Shown: positions 24,583 to 33,049 of the stretch, piece by piece
Layout: each line of letters opens with the position of its first letter
How positions within the stretch are numbered: the stretch's first letter is position 1
Source of the DNA: Bacillota bacterium
GTDB lineage: Bacteria; Bacillota; Clostridia; Christensenellales; CAG-917
Reading direction: 5' to 3'
Assembly (NCBI GenBank): GCA_023665365.1
Contig: JAMPEA010000010.1
Span: 1-39,240, forward strand
Length of the DNA: 39,240 nucleotides
Notes under the pieces: generated by a model
Told to the model about the DNA's origin: nothing
Databases searched by the model: none
The model's input: the letters and a program-made list of their open reading frames with translations, nothing else
Program-made: the position numbers and the translations under genes

Positions 24583-26934
24583 TTATTCTTGGACTAATAA
24601 ATCCGCTATGTCAACCCACTTTGCCTTTTCTGTGTCGTTTGCCGCCGTGTACTGCTCGTACACGTCAACGTACGTTGCGCTGTCAACAAGCGTGAACTTG
24701 CTCGATACAGAGAGGGTTGCGTTTTTGATATTGACGTTGACGCTTGCGTTGATGCCGCCCTGCAAATCTCCGTCGATTTCAATCTTCGCCGCGAGCACAG
24801 CCTTCAAGTTTTCGATGAAAATCATTTCGTCTTGCGTAAGCGTCGATGAGTCGTCCTTTGCAATGCCCGTATAATTGCTTGCGTTCAGATTGGTCGTCGT
24901 TACACCGTCGATACGAACGGCTTGCGCAAAGAGATAGACAATTCTGATCAACGGGTCTTTGCAGGCGTTGAGCGTATCTTTCAGCGTAACGGTGTCGGTG
25001 TCGTCATTGACATAGTTGTCGATTGCTTCTTCGATTGTCGTGAAGCAATCGTTTACGTCATTTACACTCGTAAGCGTATTGAGGAAGGTGTTTGCGATTG
25101 CATTTACACGGTTAGAAACCGTCCACTTATCTGTGCTGGAACCGGGAACGATAGCCTCCTTAAACGCGATGACCGTTTTAAGAATATCGTTTGTTACGAT
25201 ATTGAGGTGGTTATCGGGAGTGGTGACCATCCCCAAAGCGACCTCGATTGCGCCGGTGATTTTTTCAACGAGAGTACGGTTAGGCGCAGCGACTTCGTTT
25301 GCGCTTGCTTCACCCGAACCGCCGCCGAGGCTTTCTACAAGCGAACGCACTGCGTTTTGAACGATGTCCGCAATATTGAAATCGCCGAGGTCATAGTAGA
25401 AGCCTACCTTGTTCTTGTACTCATCGCCAAGTATGCTCAAATCCTTGCCGTTTACGACCTTGCCTGCAATCTTGCCGTTTGCATAGCTGATTGTGATGAG
25501 GTCGGTGGGAGCTGCCGTACCTTTGCCGAGCTTGACGGTGATATTCGCCTTAGTCTTGTTTTCGGTGATGCTGTTTGTTGTGTCTGCAATGACAGCCTTG
25601 GTGTTTACAAGGTCAACCTGACCCTTTGCATTGATGATAATCTTGCCGTTGAGGCTGGTGTGGTCATTCTCAGTCTCGCCAAGGATGGTGATGCCGCTTG
25701 CTTCGAGTTCGATAGTCTCGTCGAACGCAACCGTGTCGGAATAATTATTCTTGCCCGTTTTAAGCGCAACACCGTTGCTATTGTCGGATTTAAGCGCGTC
25801 TATGCTGAGCTCGGTGATTTTGACGGAAAGCTCGGGGAGGAGCAAGTGCGTCTCGCCGTTGGCATCGGTTATTGTTCTTTCAAATCCCGCGAGTTGCGCA
25901 TAGATTGAAAAATCTTGGATTGCGCCGTTCTTCTCGGTGAATAGCAAGGAAACTTCGCCGCCGTTTGCACTGTTCCCATTGTGATAGATAAGATTTTTGA
26001 GTTCAGTACCCGTATCACCCGTCATCAATAATACAAAATCGAGAATTTGATTTAAATTCGCCTTGTGGACGTAAGCGCCGTTCACCTTTTGCTTGGTTGC
26101 GGTAAAGAATTGACCTATGGTGTCGCTTGTTATTATTTTCAAGACATTGAGGTTGCCGTTGTCAAGCAACTCGTCTAAGCTATTTATTTGAAGCACGCTG
26201 CATATTGCTTCGGCAAATTTTTCTTCTTCCAAGAAATCAATAAGGTCGGAAGGGCTCATGTTAATCAACGTCAAAACGCTGTCAACCAAAGAGTTGAGCG
26301 ACCAGTTGTCGCCGAATTTAGACGTAAACATGGTGATGATTTCGTTGATTGTCTTTTCCGCGCCGCCGATTGATACCTTATAGGTAGTCAAAAAGTCCGT
26401 AAGACCTGCGCCGGCAGTGCCTTCATTGCCGAGTTCCTCTTTCCAAATGAGCGTCTCCAAATTGTGCGGGAGCTTGACATTTTTGTCGGCGAAATCCAGA
26501 TACAAATTGTCGAGGTCGTTCGCAAACGCGTAGAGCGTAAGGATTTCCGTGTGATTTGCATCGGAAGGGTCGTACAGTCTGATTTTTGCGGCTGTTTTGT
26601 CTGCGGAGGTTGCCTTTCTGCCAAGAACGAGCTGAACGTCGAGACCGAGGTCGATTTTTTGATAAACCGGCGTGCCTTTCGCGCTCGAATCGATGGTGTC
26701 TACACAAACCTCCAAGCCGAGGCTCACAGACAAATCGTCATCTGCATTGATAGTCTTAGCGCCGATGGGCTTCGTTGCAGACCACAGGGCGTTAAAGTAG
26801 TCCGCAGACGACTCCTCCACCGGAGGTCCGTTGTCGTCGCCTTTGCCTTTGTTGCAGGCGACAAGCGAAAACACCAATATGATTGCCATTGCAACAATCA
26901 AAAGTGATTTCAACCAAGATTTTGATTTTTTCAT
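24583..26934 (-). CDS. Large secreted lipoprotein of unknown function
   Basis: A 783-residue protein with signal peptide KKSKSWLKSLLIVAMAIILV and lipobox SLVAC (Cys27), so it is anchored to the outer face of the membrane. Beyond a short acidic linker the chain is rich in Asp, Asn, Thr and Leu with alternating beta-like stretches. Several segments have the shape 'hydrophobic strand - charge - NG/DG turn' (for example LSVSLGLEVCVDTID and INAKGQVDLVNTKAVIAD). No catalytic motif is recognisable. It is transcribed alone from a consensus promoter and ends at a strong terminator. A substrate-binding or cell-surface structural role is a guess. Confidence 0.8.
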   Translation of the reverse strand: MKKSKSWLKSLLIVAMAIILVFSLVACNKGKGDDNGPPVEESSADYFNALWSATKPIGAKTINADDDLSVSLGLEVCVDTIDSSAKGTPVYQKIDLGLDVQLVLGRKATSADKTAAKIRLYDPSDANHTEILTLYAFANDLDNLYLDFADKNVKLPHNLETLIWKEELGNEGTAGAGLTDFLTTYKVSIGGAEKTINEIITMFTSKFGDNWSLNSLVDSVLTLINMSPSDLIDFLEEEKFAEAICSVLQINSLDELLDNGNLNVLKIITSDTIGQFFTATKQKVNGAYVHKANLNQILDFVLLMTGDTGTELKNLIYHNGNSANGGEVSLLFTEKNGAIQDFSIYAQLAGFERTITDANGETHLLLPELSVKITELSIDALKSDNSNGVALKTGKNNYSDTVAFDETIELEASGITILGETENDHTSLNGKIIINAKGQVDLVNTKAVIADTTNSITENKTKANITVKLGKGTAAPTDLITISYANGKIAGKVVNGKDLSILGDEYKNKVGFYYDLGDFNIADIVQNAVRSLVESLGGGSGEASANEVAAPNRTLVEKITGAIEVALGMVTTPDNHLNIVTNDILKTVIAFKEAIVPGSSTDKWTVSNRVNAIANTFLNTLTSVNDVNDCFTTIEEAIDNYVNDDTDTVTLKDTLNACKDPLIRIVYLFAQAVRIDGVTTTNLNASNYTGIAKDDSSTLTQDEMIFIENLKAVLAAKIEIDGDLQGGINASVNVNIKNATLSVSSKFTLVDSATYVDVYEQYTAANDTEKAKWVDIADLLVQE

Positions 26935-27005
26935 AAACTCCTCCTATATAGAGTTGATGTGATTTACTTATATATATTTATAGTATATATAACAACGTTA
27001 TTTAT

Positions 27006-27035
27006 ATTATATCACCAATATATACGATATGTCAA
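27006..27035 (-). promoter_or_regulatory. Consensus promoter of the 783-residue lipoprotein gene
   Basis: Minus strand: TTGACA (27035-27030), 18-bp spacer, TATAAT (27011-27006). A ~65-base A/T-rich leader follows, with GGAGGAG just before the ATG at 26934. Confidence 0.85.
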
Positions 27036-27042
27036 CGGTCAA

Positions 27043-27762
27043 TTAGGACAACAATCCGTCAACCGAGACGACTGCGCCGCTCATATACTCGTTTTCGGCT
27101 ACGAACAGGACGGTTTTGGCAATCTCGTCGGCGCGGGCGAGACGCCCTAACGGAATAGAGTCGCGGCAGAGCGCGTCGATGCAGTCCTTGCCGTACGCCG
27201 CCATCATATCGGTATCCACCGCCCCCGGCGCAACCGCGTTGACTCGCACTCCCATAGGCGCGACCTCTTTTGCGAGCGCCTTTGTAAACCCGATGACCGC
27301 CGCTTTTGCCGAGGAGTAGGCAACCTCGTTGCTTGCGCCTACTATCCCCCACACGGACGATACGTTGACTATGCTCCCTTTCATATCGCTAAGCATATCG
27401 GGAAGCGCCGCTTTCGTCATATTGAAAACGCCGTCCGCGTTGACCGCGAAGCAGTTTTTCCAATCCTCGTAGGACAAATCTATAAGCAATCCGTCGCAGG
27501 AAACGCCCGCGTTGTTGACGAGTATATCAATCCTGCCGAAGCGCTTTTTGACGGCTTCGACAGCCTCGGTCGCGGACTGTTTGTCGCGCACGTCGCACTT
27601 GACGGCAAAAACCCCGTGCGCGCTAAGTTCGCGCACTATTGACAGCGCGCGCGCCTCGGAATCGAGATAGGTGAACGCGACGTTCATCTTCCCCGCCGCC
27701 TCGCGCACGATAGCTTCGCCTATCCCGCGACTGCCGCCTGTAACAAGAATTGTTTTGCTCAT
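27043..27762 (-). CDS. FabG-like short-chain dehydrogenase/reductase
   Basis: A 239-residue classical SDR. The NADP-binding loop TGGSRGIG is at residues 8-15, NNAG near 87-90, and the catalytic Ser-Tyr-Lys set in NVSSVWG and YSSAKAA. It ends with the FabG-like MSGAVVSVDGLLS. The closest functional relatives are 3-oxoacyl-ACP reductases of fatty acid synthesis, but no other fab gene is adjacent, so another hydroxy-acid or sugar substrate is possible. RBS AGAGG before the ATG. Confidence 0.88.
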   Translation of the reverse strand: MSKTILVTGGSRGIGEAIVREAAGKMNVAFTYLDSEARALSIVRELSAHGVFAVKCDVRDKQSATEAVEAVKKRFGRIDILVNNAGVSCDGLLIDLSYEDWKNCFAVNADGVFNMTKAALPDMLSDMKGSIVNVSSVWGIVGASNEVAYSSAKAAVIGFTKALAKEVAPMGVRVNAVAPGAVDTDMMAAYGKDCIDALCRDSIPLGRLARADEIAKTVLFVAENEYMSGAVVSVDGLLS

Positions 27763-27819
27763 ATTGCCTCTTTGAGTATTTTATGTATATTCCAATCGCG
27801 CCCGCAAGGGCGTAGGGGT

Positions 27820-27886
27820 CCCCGCAAAACGTCCCCGTTTTGTGGGGTTTATCGGGGTCCCCGTCAAACCTCCGCGTTTGATGGGG
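27820..27886 (+). repeat. Two tandem CCCC/GGGG hairpins (copies 3-4)
   Basis: Copy 3 (27820-27847): inner stem GCAAAAC/GTTTTGT, loop GTCCCC. Copy 4 (27859-27886): inner stem GTCAAAC/GTTTGAT, loop CTCCGC. The linker is TTTATCGGGGT and the period is 39 bp. Confidence 0.9.
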
Positions 27887-27897
27887 TTAATCACCAA

Positions 27898-27967
27898 GCA
27901 AAAGATTTTGCGAAACGAAGCAGGAGTTTACAACGGCAACTACGATTGATAGCAAAAAATCTTTTGC
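27898..27967. repeat. 70-bp inverted-repeat element
   Basis: GCAAAAGATTTTGC (left) and GCAAAAAATCTTTTGC (right) are inverted copies enclosing about 40 bases with ACGAAGCAGGAGTTTAC. It occurs only once in this window. No ORF. Confidence 0.6.
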
Positions 27968-28001
27968 GCGGTAGTGAGAATAAAATCAAACGACCACAAA
28001 G

Positions 28002-28026
28002 AAATCGCCTACAACGTAGGCGATTT
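28002..28026 (-). terminator. Terminator of the propeller-type lipoprotein gene
   Basis: AAATCGCCTAC / GTAGGCGATTT forms an 11-bp stem with a 3-nt loop. Flanking GACCAC and GTGGTC can extend the stem after a short internal loop. Confidence 0.85.
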
Positions 28027-28045
28027 TGGGTGGTCTGTGCCGATT

Positions 28046-29494
28046 TTATTCTTCTTCGCTTTCCTCATCTCTCTCAAAGCCGATATAGGTACTGCCAATG
28101 AGGTTGCCGTCCTCGTCCTCGGCGGTCTTGTCGAACGTCTTGACGTTTATCGTGTGCATATAGTTGGAGTCGTCCGTCGCAAAGAAATAGAAATCGTCGT
28201 CGATGAAATCGAGTTTGAGCCAATCCACCTTTATGCCCTCGGATATTACGATACTCGCGGTCGCGTTTTTCTCCTTATAGGAAATCTTTTGCAGCGAGCT
28301 TGCCGTGGACGTATCGGTGAAATACACTATGCCTTCCTCTTGGTCCACGAGCGCGATATTCTTGGAAGCGTTGAACACTTCGACGGCTTCCTCGCCGGGT
28401 TTAAACCAGTAGTAGCCGCTGTTCACGTTGACGATTGCGCCCTCCTGATAGCCTAAGGGTATCAGCGTGGTCGCGCCGCTTTCTTCAATCTTGATTTCGC
28501 TCTCGACAATGGCGGTCGCGCTGTCGGCAAGCGTCACATTGGCGCAGAAAAGCCCGTCGGTTTCGTCGTCTTCGATATGGTGTGTTTTGGTGTAATAAAT
28601 CGTTTCGGTGATTTGGTCGTCGGCGGGTTTCTCTACGTAGATGCCGCGCAAGTTGTACTTAAACACGTTTTGCGGTTGCGCCTCGGGGATTTTTTTGTCG
28701 TCCTCGTCCTTTTCGGTCACAAAGGTGTCCTCGGTGGCGATGAGGCGTTTGCCGCTCCCGTCAATCTTTACGGAGTAAAGCTCGTTGTAGTTTTTGTAGC
28801 TGTTTGCGCCCGTCACGTCCTGCGTATAGTAAATCCTCTCGCTGTTCATATCCCAAGCGACCGAGGAGACGTTCGTTGCAAACTCGCCGTTTTTCGCGCC
28901 GCTCGCGTTGTCGATATTCTTGTCGGTTTTCATGCCCGAGAAGTCGATATAGCTTAACGTGCTCGACTTGTAGTACCAAATTCTCGACTTTGTAAACAGA
29001 TATTCCGAATCGCGCGAGTCGATTTTGCCGAGACGTTGAGTAATCGAGCCGTTTATCTTGGTGCGCATAAAGTCGGTATCCGTCGTGGACGCAGTGCCGT
29101 TTTTGTCGCGGTCGTTGTTGGGCGTTGCGTAATAAATCCACTCGTCGTAGATTGCAAAGCCGCCCTTTGCGGACGAATTGTAAATGATTTTGGGCACGAC
29201 TACCTTTGTCGTTGAGTTGACGACGTTGCCGTCCTCGTCAAGCTCCGAGCGAACGATGCTCTGCTTGACGGGCGCGCCCCACTCGTTGCCGCTTCCGCCG
29301 GTGCCGTCATATCCGTTGATGTAGTAGAGATACTTGCCCTGCTTGACGGCGTAACCGCCATTGGACTCGACCTCGGCTGACGAATCGCCGCCGCCGATTG
29401 CGCTCCACTTGTAGGGATTGCACGCCACAAGCCCCACCGCCATAACGACGACGAGCACAAGTGCGGATACTACACCGATAACTTTCTTTTTCAT
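28046..29494 (-). CDS. Lipoprotein with propeller-like repeats (DUF5050-like)
   Basis: The ATG at 29494 is preferred because AGAAGG lies seven bases upstream; a 22-residue longer frame lacks an RBS. The resulting 482-residue protein has a signal peptide and lipobox GLVAC (Cys25). The body holds many repeats of the form 'x-(I/L)-YY-x', such as YLYYINGYD, WIYYATPNN, RIWYYKSS, RIYYTQD, TIYYTKT, IVYFTD and DFYFFATDD, spaced about 40-60 residues apart. This is the pattern of beta-propeller-like DUF5050 domains in extracellular proteins of Clostridia. It ends in an acidic tail. Ligand unknown. Confidence 0.75.
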   Translation of the reverse strand: MKKKVIGVVSALVLVVVMAVGLVACNPYKWSAIGGGDSSAEVESNGGYAVKQGKYLYYINGYDGTGGSGNEWGAPVKQSIVRSELDEDGNVVNSTTKVVVPKIIYNSSAKGGFAIYDEWIYYATPNNDRDKNGTASTTDTDFMRTKINGSITQRLGKIDSRDSEYLFTKSRIWYYKSSTLSYIDFSGMKTDKNIDNASGAKNGEFATNVSSVAWDMNSERIYYTQDVTGANSYKNYNELYSVKIDGSGKRLIATEDTFVTEKDEDDKKIPEAQPQNVFKYNLRGIYVEKPADDQITETIYYTKTHHIEDDETDGLFCANVTLADSATAIVESEIKIEESGATTLIPLGYQEGAIVNVNSGYYWFKPGEEAVEVFNASKNIALVDQEEGIVYFTDTSTASSLQKISYKEKNATASIVISEGIKVDWLKLDFIDDDFYFFATDDSNYMHTINVKTFDKTAEDEDGNLIGSTYIGFERDEESEEE

Positions 29495-29651
29495 ACGATA
29501 CCTTCTTTTTGTTTTTGCATCTATATAGGGCAGATATAAATTATAACCCAATCTGCGCAATATATCAACTCTTTCGTTTTATTCCCCGAGCAAGCTCTTT
29601 AACGCGCCTATTCTATTCGCAAAAAGTGGGGATTGACTTCCCGCACGGGGT

Positions 29652-29679
29652 CCCCGCAAAACGTCCCTGTTTTGTGGGG
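29652..29679 (+). repeat. CCCC/GGGG hairpin (copy 5, single)
   Basis: Identical to copy 1: inner stem GCAAAAC/GTTTTGT, loop GTCCCT, preceded by CGGGGT. It stands alone between aspS and the propeller lipoprotein. Confidence 0.9.
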
Positions 29680-29713
29680 TATTTTTTTGCCCCTTATGAG
29701 TTTGCGCTCAAAG

Positions 29714-29741
29714 CAAAACTCATTGCAAAGCAATGATTTTG
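29714..29741 (-). terminator. Probable terminator of aspS
   Basis: Downstream of the aspS stop on the minus strand, CAAAATCATTGC pairs with GCAATGAGTTTTG around a TTT loop with one bulged base, and the sequence continues CTTTG. Confidence 0.5.
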
Positions 29742-29769
29742 CGTCCCGCAGGGTTGACGTTTGGCGCAA

Positions 29770-31512
29770 CTAAACATTCGGCGCAATTCTTATATGCACT
29801 TCATCCAACTGCTTCTGCGTCACCGCGGACGGCGCGCCCATAAGTACGTCGCGAGCGTTCCTGTCCATCGGGAACGTGATGATTTCCCTTATGCTCTGCT
29901 CGCCGCGGAGCAGCATCACAATCCTGTCTACGCCCGGCGCTATGCCCGCGTGCGGCGGCGCTCCGAACTTGAACGCGTTGTACAGCGCGGAAAACTTTTC
30001 CTCTATCACGTCCTTGCCGTAGCCGACGATTTCAAATGCGCGCTCCATAATGGCGGGCTCGTGATTGCGCACCGCGCCCGAGCTTAACTCCACGCCGTTG
30101 ACTACGCTGTCGTACTGATAGGCGAGTATGTCGATAGGATTTTGACTGTTGAGCGCGTCAAGCCCGCCCTGCGGCATCGAAAACGGATTGTGACAAAAGC
30201 CGAGATTGCCGTCGTCGTCATACTCGTACATGGGGAAGTCCACAATCCAGCAGAAGCGGAACGCGTCCTTTTCGATGAGGTCAAGCCCTACGCCGAGCTC
30301 CGTGCGCACGTAACCCGCCTGTTTTTCTACGCCCTTTTCCTCGGCGAGGATTGCTACGAACGAACCCGCCGCAAGCCCTAATCTATCTTTGAGCGCGTCC
30401 TTGACGTCTACGACGAATTTGGATATTCCGCCGACAAGCTCGCCGTTTTCGTCGAGTTTAAACCAATACATATTGCTCGCGCCGTTTTGCTTTGCTCTCT
30501 CTGCGAGCGCGTCAATCCACTTCCTCGTCTCGTTGAAGTTTGCGACGGCGATAGCCTTTATAGTTTTGCCTTTCTCGAAGAACGGCGCTTTTTCGCAGAG
30601 AATATCCGTCACGTCCTTGACGAGAAGCGGATTGCGCAAATCCGGCTTGTCCGTGCCGTAGTCGCGCATAGCGTCGCGGTAGGCAATCCTTCTAAACGGA
30701 CCTTCGTCCACCTTGTATCCCTTTGGCGAAAACTCCTTAAACACGCCGCTGAGCACCTGCTCCATGACGGCGAAAACGTCCTCTTGGGTGGCGAAGCACA
30801 TCTCGGTATCCAGCTGATAGAATTCGCCGGGGCTTCTGTCCGCGCGCGCGTCCTCGTCGCGGAAGCAGGGCGCAATCTGAAAATACTTGTCGAAGCCCGA
30901 CGTCATCAGCAACTGCTTATACTGTTGCGGCGCTTGCGGAAGCGCGTAAAAATGTCCGGGATACAGCCTCGACGGCACGATATAATCCCTCGCGCCCTCG
31001 GGGGAACTCGACGTGAGTATAGGCGTTGTAATCTCCAAAAATCCAAGCTCGGTCATCTTGTTTCTAAGCCAGCTTACGACCTTGGAGCGGAACACGATTT
31101 TATCCTTGACCTCGGGATTGCGCAGGTCGAGGAAGCGGTATTTAAGCCTAACGTCCTCGCGCGATTGCGTGGACGTGGCAACCTCGAAAGGAAGCTGTTC
31201 GTAACACCTGCCGAGCACCTCGATTTTGTCCGGGTCAATCTCGATAAGCCCCGTAGGCATATCGGGATTGGGCGCACTGCGCAGTACGACCGTGCCCTCC
31301 ACCGACACCGTGCTCTCGCGCGGAATGGAACGGATTTGCTCCTTTTTAGCCTCGTCGCTGACTACGCACTGCGTATAGCCGTAAAAGTCGCGCAGGACAA
31401 AGAAAATCACCGCGCCCAAGTCGCGTATACTGCTAAGCCAGCCGCAAAGTTTGACCTTTTCCCCGACGTCGCCGTCGCGCAGTTCGTTACAGTTGTGTGT
31501 TCTAAGTTCCAT
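29770..31512 (-). CDS. aspS: Aspartyl-tRNA synthetase
   Basis: Class II synthetase, 580 residues. The N-terminal OB-fold begins MELRTHNCNELR and contains VKLCGWLSSIRDLGAVIFFVLRD. The catalytic core has FLEITTPILTSSSPEGARDY (motif 1 region), CFRDEDARADRSPGEFYQLD (motif 2) and GIAPGVDRIVMLLRGE (motif 3). The bacterial GAD insertion is present in the middle. The start is the ATG at 31512 with AGGGGAT upstream. A longer in-frame extension (to 31674) only translates a 48-bp repeat that also lies before asnA. With AsnA and AsnS next door, an Asp-only (discriminating) enzyme is likely. Confidence 0.97.
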   Translation of the reverse strand: MELRTHNCNELRDGDVGEKVKLCGWLSSIRDLGAVIFFVLRDFYGYTQCVVSDEAKKEQIRSIPRESTVSVEGTVVLRSAPNPDMPTGLIEIDPDKIEVLGRCYEQLPFEVATSTQSREDVRLKYRFLDLRNPEVKDKIVFRSKVVSWLRNKMTELGFLEITTPILTSSSPEGARDYIVPSRLYPGHFYALPQAPQQYKQLLMTSGFDKYFQIAPCFRDEDARADRSPGEFYQLDTEMCFATQEDVFAVMEQVLSGVFKEFSPKGYKVDEGPFRRIAYRDAMRDYGTDKPDLRNPLLVKDVTDILCEKAPFFEKGKTIKAIAVANFNETRKWIDALAERAKQNGASNMYWFKLDENGELVGGISKFVVDVKDALKDRLGLAAGSFVAILAEEKGVEKQAGYVRTELGVGLDLIEKDAFRFCWIVDFPMYEYDDDGNLGFCHNPFSMPQGGLDALNSQNPIDILAYQYDSVVNGVELSSGAVRNHEPAIMERAFEIVGYGKDVIEEKFSALYNAFKFGAPPHAGIAPGVDRIVMLLRGEQSIREIITFPMDRNARDVLMGAPSAVTQKQLDEVHIRIAPNV

Positions 31513-31572
31513 ATCTATCCCCTGCCGAATACCCCTATAATGTGATTTCGTCGTGTACCTTAAATAGAATTG

Positions 31573-31620
31573 CCCACCCCTTCCGACTTCGCGGTTTGCG
31601 AGGCAATCCCGCTCGTTCGC
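31573..31620. repeat. 48-bp repeat before aspS
   Basis: Matches 32909-32956 with one mismatch. It starts CCCACCCCTTCCGACTTCGC and ends GCTCGTTCGC. Confidence 0.9.
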
Positions 31621-31749
31621 GGGCATATAAACAACACCTGCCCGCTCACTTGTACTATTTCTGGCACTTGGCACTCCCTTCCTCCGCGCCCTGCGCGTCG
31701 CGCTCTATCAAGCCAACGTTATTCTAAGTCCCGCAACGGGTGTATGTCG

Positions 31750-31820
31750 CCCGCGCTGTAAATAAAACAGTTGGCATAATAGCGTAAGCGTCTTGCATAC
31801 TGTTTTGTTTACAGTGCGGG
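31750..31820. repeat. Palindromic repeat with 22-bp arms
   Basis: The left arm (31750-31771) and right arm (31799-31820) are inverted copies with two mismatches, built on CTGTAAAyAAAACAGT, around a 27-bp centre. One arm also occurs at 1446-1467. Confidence 0.85.
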
Positions 31821-31867
31821 ATTATCTTTTCTCACTCGTTTATTCTAAACTTCGTTGCGGATTTGAG

Positions 31868-32872
31868 TTAGAGTAAATATATTCCTCGTTCCTCAAATAG
31901 GGCGCGGGTGTCGTCCGACCAAAGCCCGACCTGCACCTCGCCGATATGCGCCTTTTGCAACAGTAGCATACAAAGCCGCGATTGTCCTATGCCTCCGCCT
32001 ATCGTGAGCGGAAGCTCGCCGTCTATCACCTGCTTATGATACTCGTAGGCAAGCCTGTCCTGCGCGCCCGCCGCTTCGAGCTGTGCTTTGAGACTTGCGC
32101 CGTCCACCCTTATGCCCATCGACGAAATTTCTATTGCGTCGTCAAGCACCTCGTCGTAAAAGATTATATCGCCGTTGAGCGACCAATCGTCGTAGTCGGG
32201 AGCGCGTCCATCATGCGGCTTGCCGTCGCTGAGCGCGCCGCCGATATTCATCAAAAACACCGTGCCGTGTTCCCTTGCAAGCGCGCGTTCTCTCTCTCTC
32301 GGAGGAAGCTCGGGGTATCTTTCAAGCGCCTGCTCCGCCGTGACAAAAGTCACGTTCCGCTTTAAAACGAGGTCTATACACGGAAACTGTATCTTCGTTT
32401 GGTCGAGCGTATCGACAATCGCGCCAACTATGCGCGTCACCACCATTTTGAGGAAATCCGCGTTGCGCTGTTCCTTTGCGATGACCATCTCCCAGTCCCA
32501 CTGATCCACGTAGACGCTGTGCAGATTGTCGCATTTATCGTCCGCGCGAATGGCGTTCATATCGGTATATATGCCCTCTCCGCTTCTAAATCCGTAGCGT
32601 TTTAACGCAAGCCTTTTCCACTTGGCGAGGGAGTGTACGATTTCCGCCTGTTCGCCGTCAAGCGCGGGCACGTCGAATTTGACGGGACGCTCCACGCCGT
32701 TGAGGTCGTCGTTGATGCCGATGCCGCTTTTCACGAACAGCGGCGCGGACACCCTCTCGAAGCCGAAGTTTTTGACAAGATTGCGCTGAAACGCGTCCTT
32801 GACAAACTTGATTGCCTTTTCAGTCTCGCGCGTGGTCATCTTCGGCTTGTAATTGTTAGGAACATAATTCAT
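31868..32872 (-). CDS. asnA: Aspartate--ammonia ligase (asparagine synthetase A)
   Basis: AsnA makes asparagine from aspartate, ATP and ammonia. It is a 334-residue relative of class II synthetases. Diagnostic stretches are VSAPLFVKSGIGINDDLNG, YTDMNAIRADD, HSVYVDQWDWE and the C-terminal LPLTIGGGIGQSRLCMLLL. The ATG at 32872 gives the usual length. A 33-residue longer frame would translate the 48-bp repeat and has no family support. It lies between aspS and asnS on the same strand, separated from both by repeat-rich gaps of about 290-355 bp. Confidence 0.96.
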   Translation of the reverse strand: MNYVPNNYKPKMTTRETEKAIKFVKDAFQRNLVKNFGFERVSAPLFVKSGIGINDDLNGVERPVKFDVPALDGEQAEIVHSLAKWKRLALKRYGFRSGEGIYTDMNAIRADDKCDNLHSVYVDQWDWEMVIAKEQRNADFLKMVVTRIVGAIVDTLDQTKIQFPCIDLVLKRNVTFVTAEQALERYPELPPRERERALAREHGTVFLMNIGGALSDGKPHDGRAPDYDDWSLNGDIIFYDEVLDDAIEISSMGIRVDGASLKAQLEAAGAQDRLAYEYHKQVIDGELPLTIGGGIGQSRLCMLLLQKAHIGEVQVGLWSDDTRALFEERGIYLL

Positions 32873-32908
32873 CGGATATGCTTCCGTCCTCTGCGTTAAA
32901 TTAAATTT

Positions 32909-32956
32909 CCCACCCCTTCCGACTTCGCGGTTTGCAAGGCAATCCCGCTCGTTCGC
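32909..32956. repeat. 48-bp repeat before asnA
   Basis: One mismatch from 31573-31620 (GCAAGGC for GCGAGGC). It lies at a similar distance upstream of the start codon as its partner before aspS. Confidence 0.9.
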
Positions 32957-33049
32957 TCCCACTACAAACAATCCACTGGATTGTTTGCTTAACGCGTCGC
33001 GCCCTTTGGACTTTCCATTTCATTTTTTATAGCGCGCACGTTTCGGGGT

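Larger units (their letters stand above)
31513..31867. other. Repeat-filled region between asnA and aspS
   Basis: No gene. It starts with TCGTCGTGTA-CC-TTAAAT (31548-31565), close to the terminal sequence of the 35615 element. It continues with the 48-bp repeat (31573-31620), a GCGGGCA...TGCCCGC hairpin (31619-31645), a 36-bp stretch (31667-31702) shared with 35963-35998, and the palindrome at 31750-31820. Confidence 0.75.

Noticed and set aside
31513..31650. T-box leader before aspS or asnA
   Set aside because: AGGGGTGGG occurs on the minus strand, but the T-box core AGGGTGGnACCGCG is not present and the stretch belongs to the 48-bp repeat shared by both loci.
31513..31674. N-terminal extension of AspRS
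   Set aside because: It translates the 48-bp repeat, has no RBS, and adds 54 residues that the family lacks.
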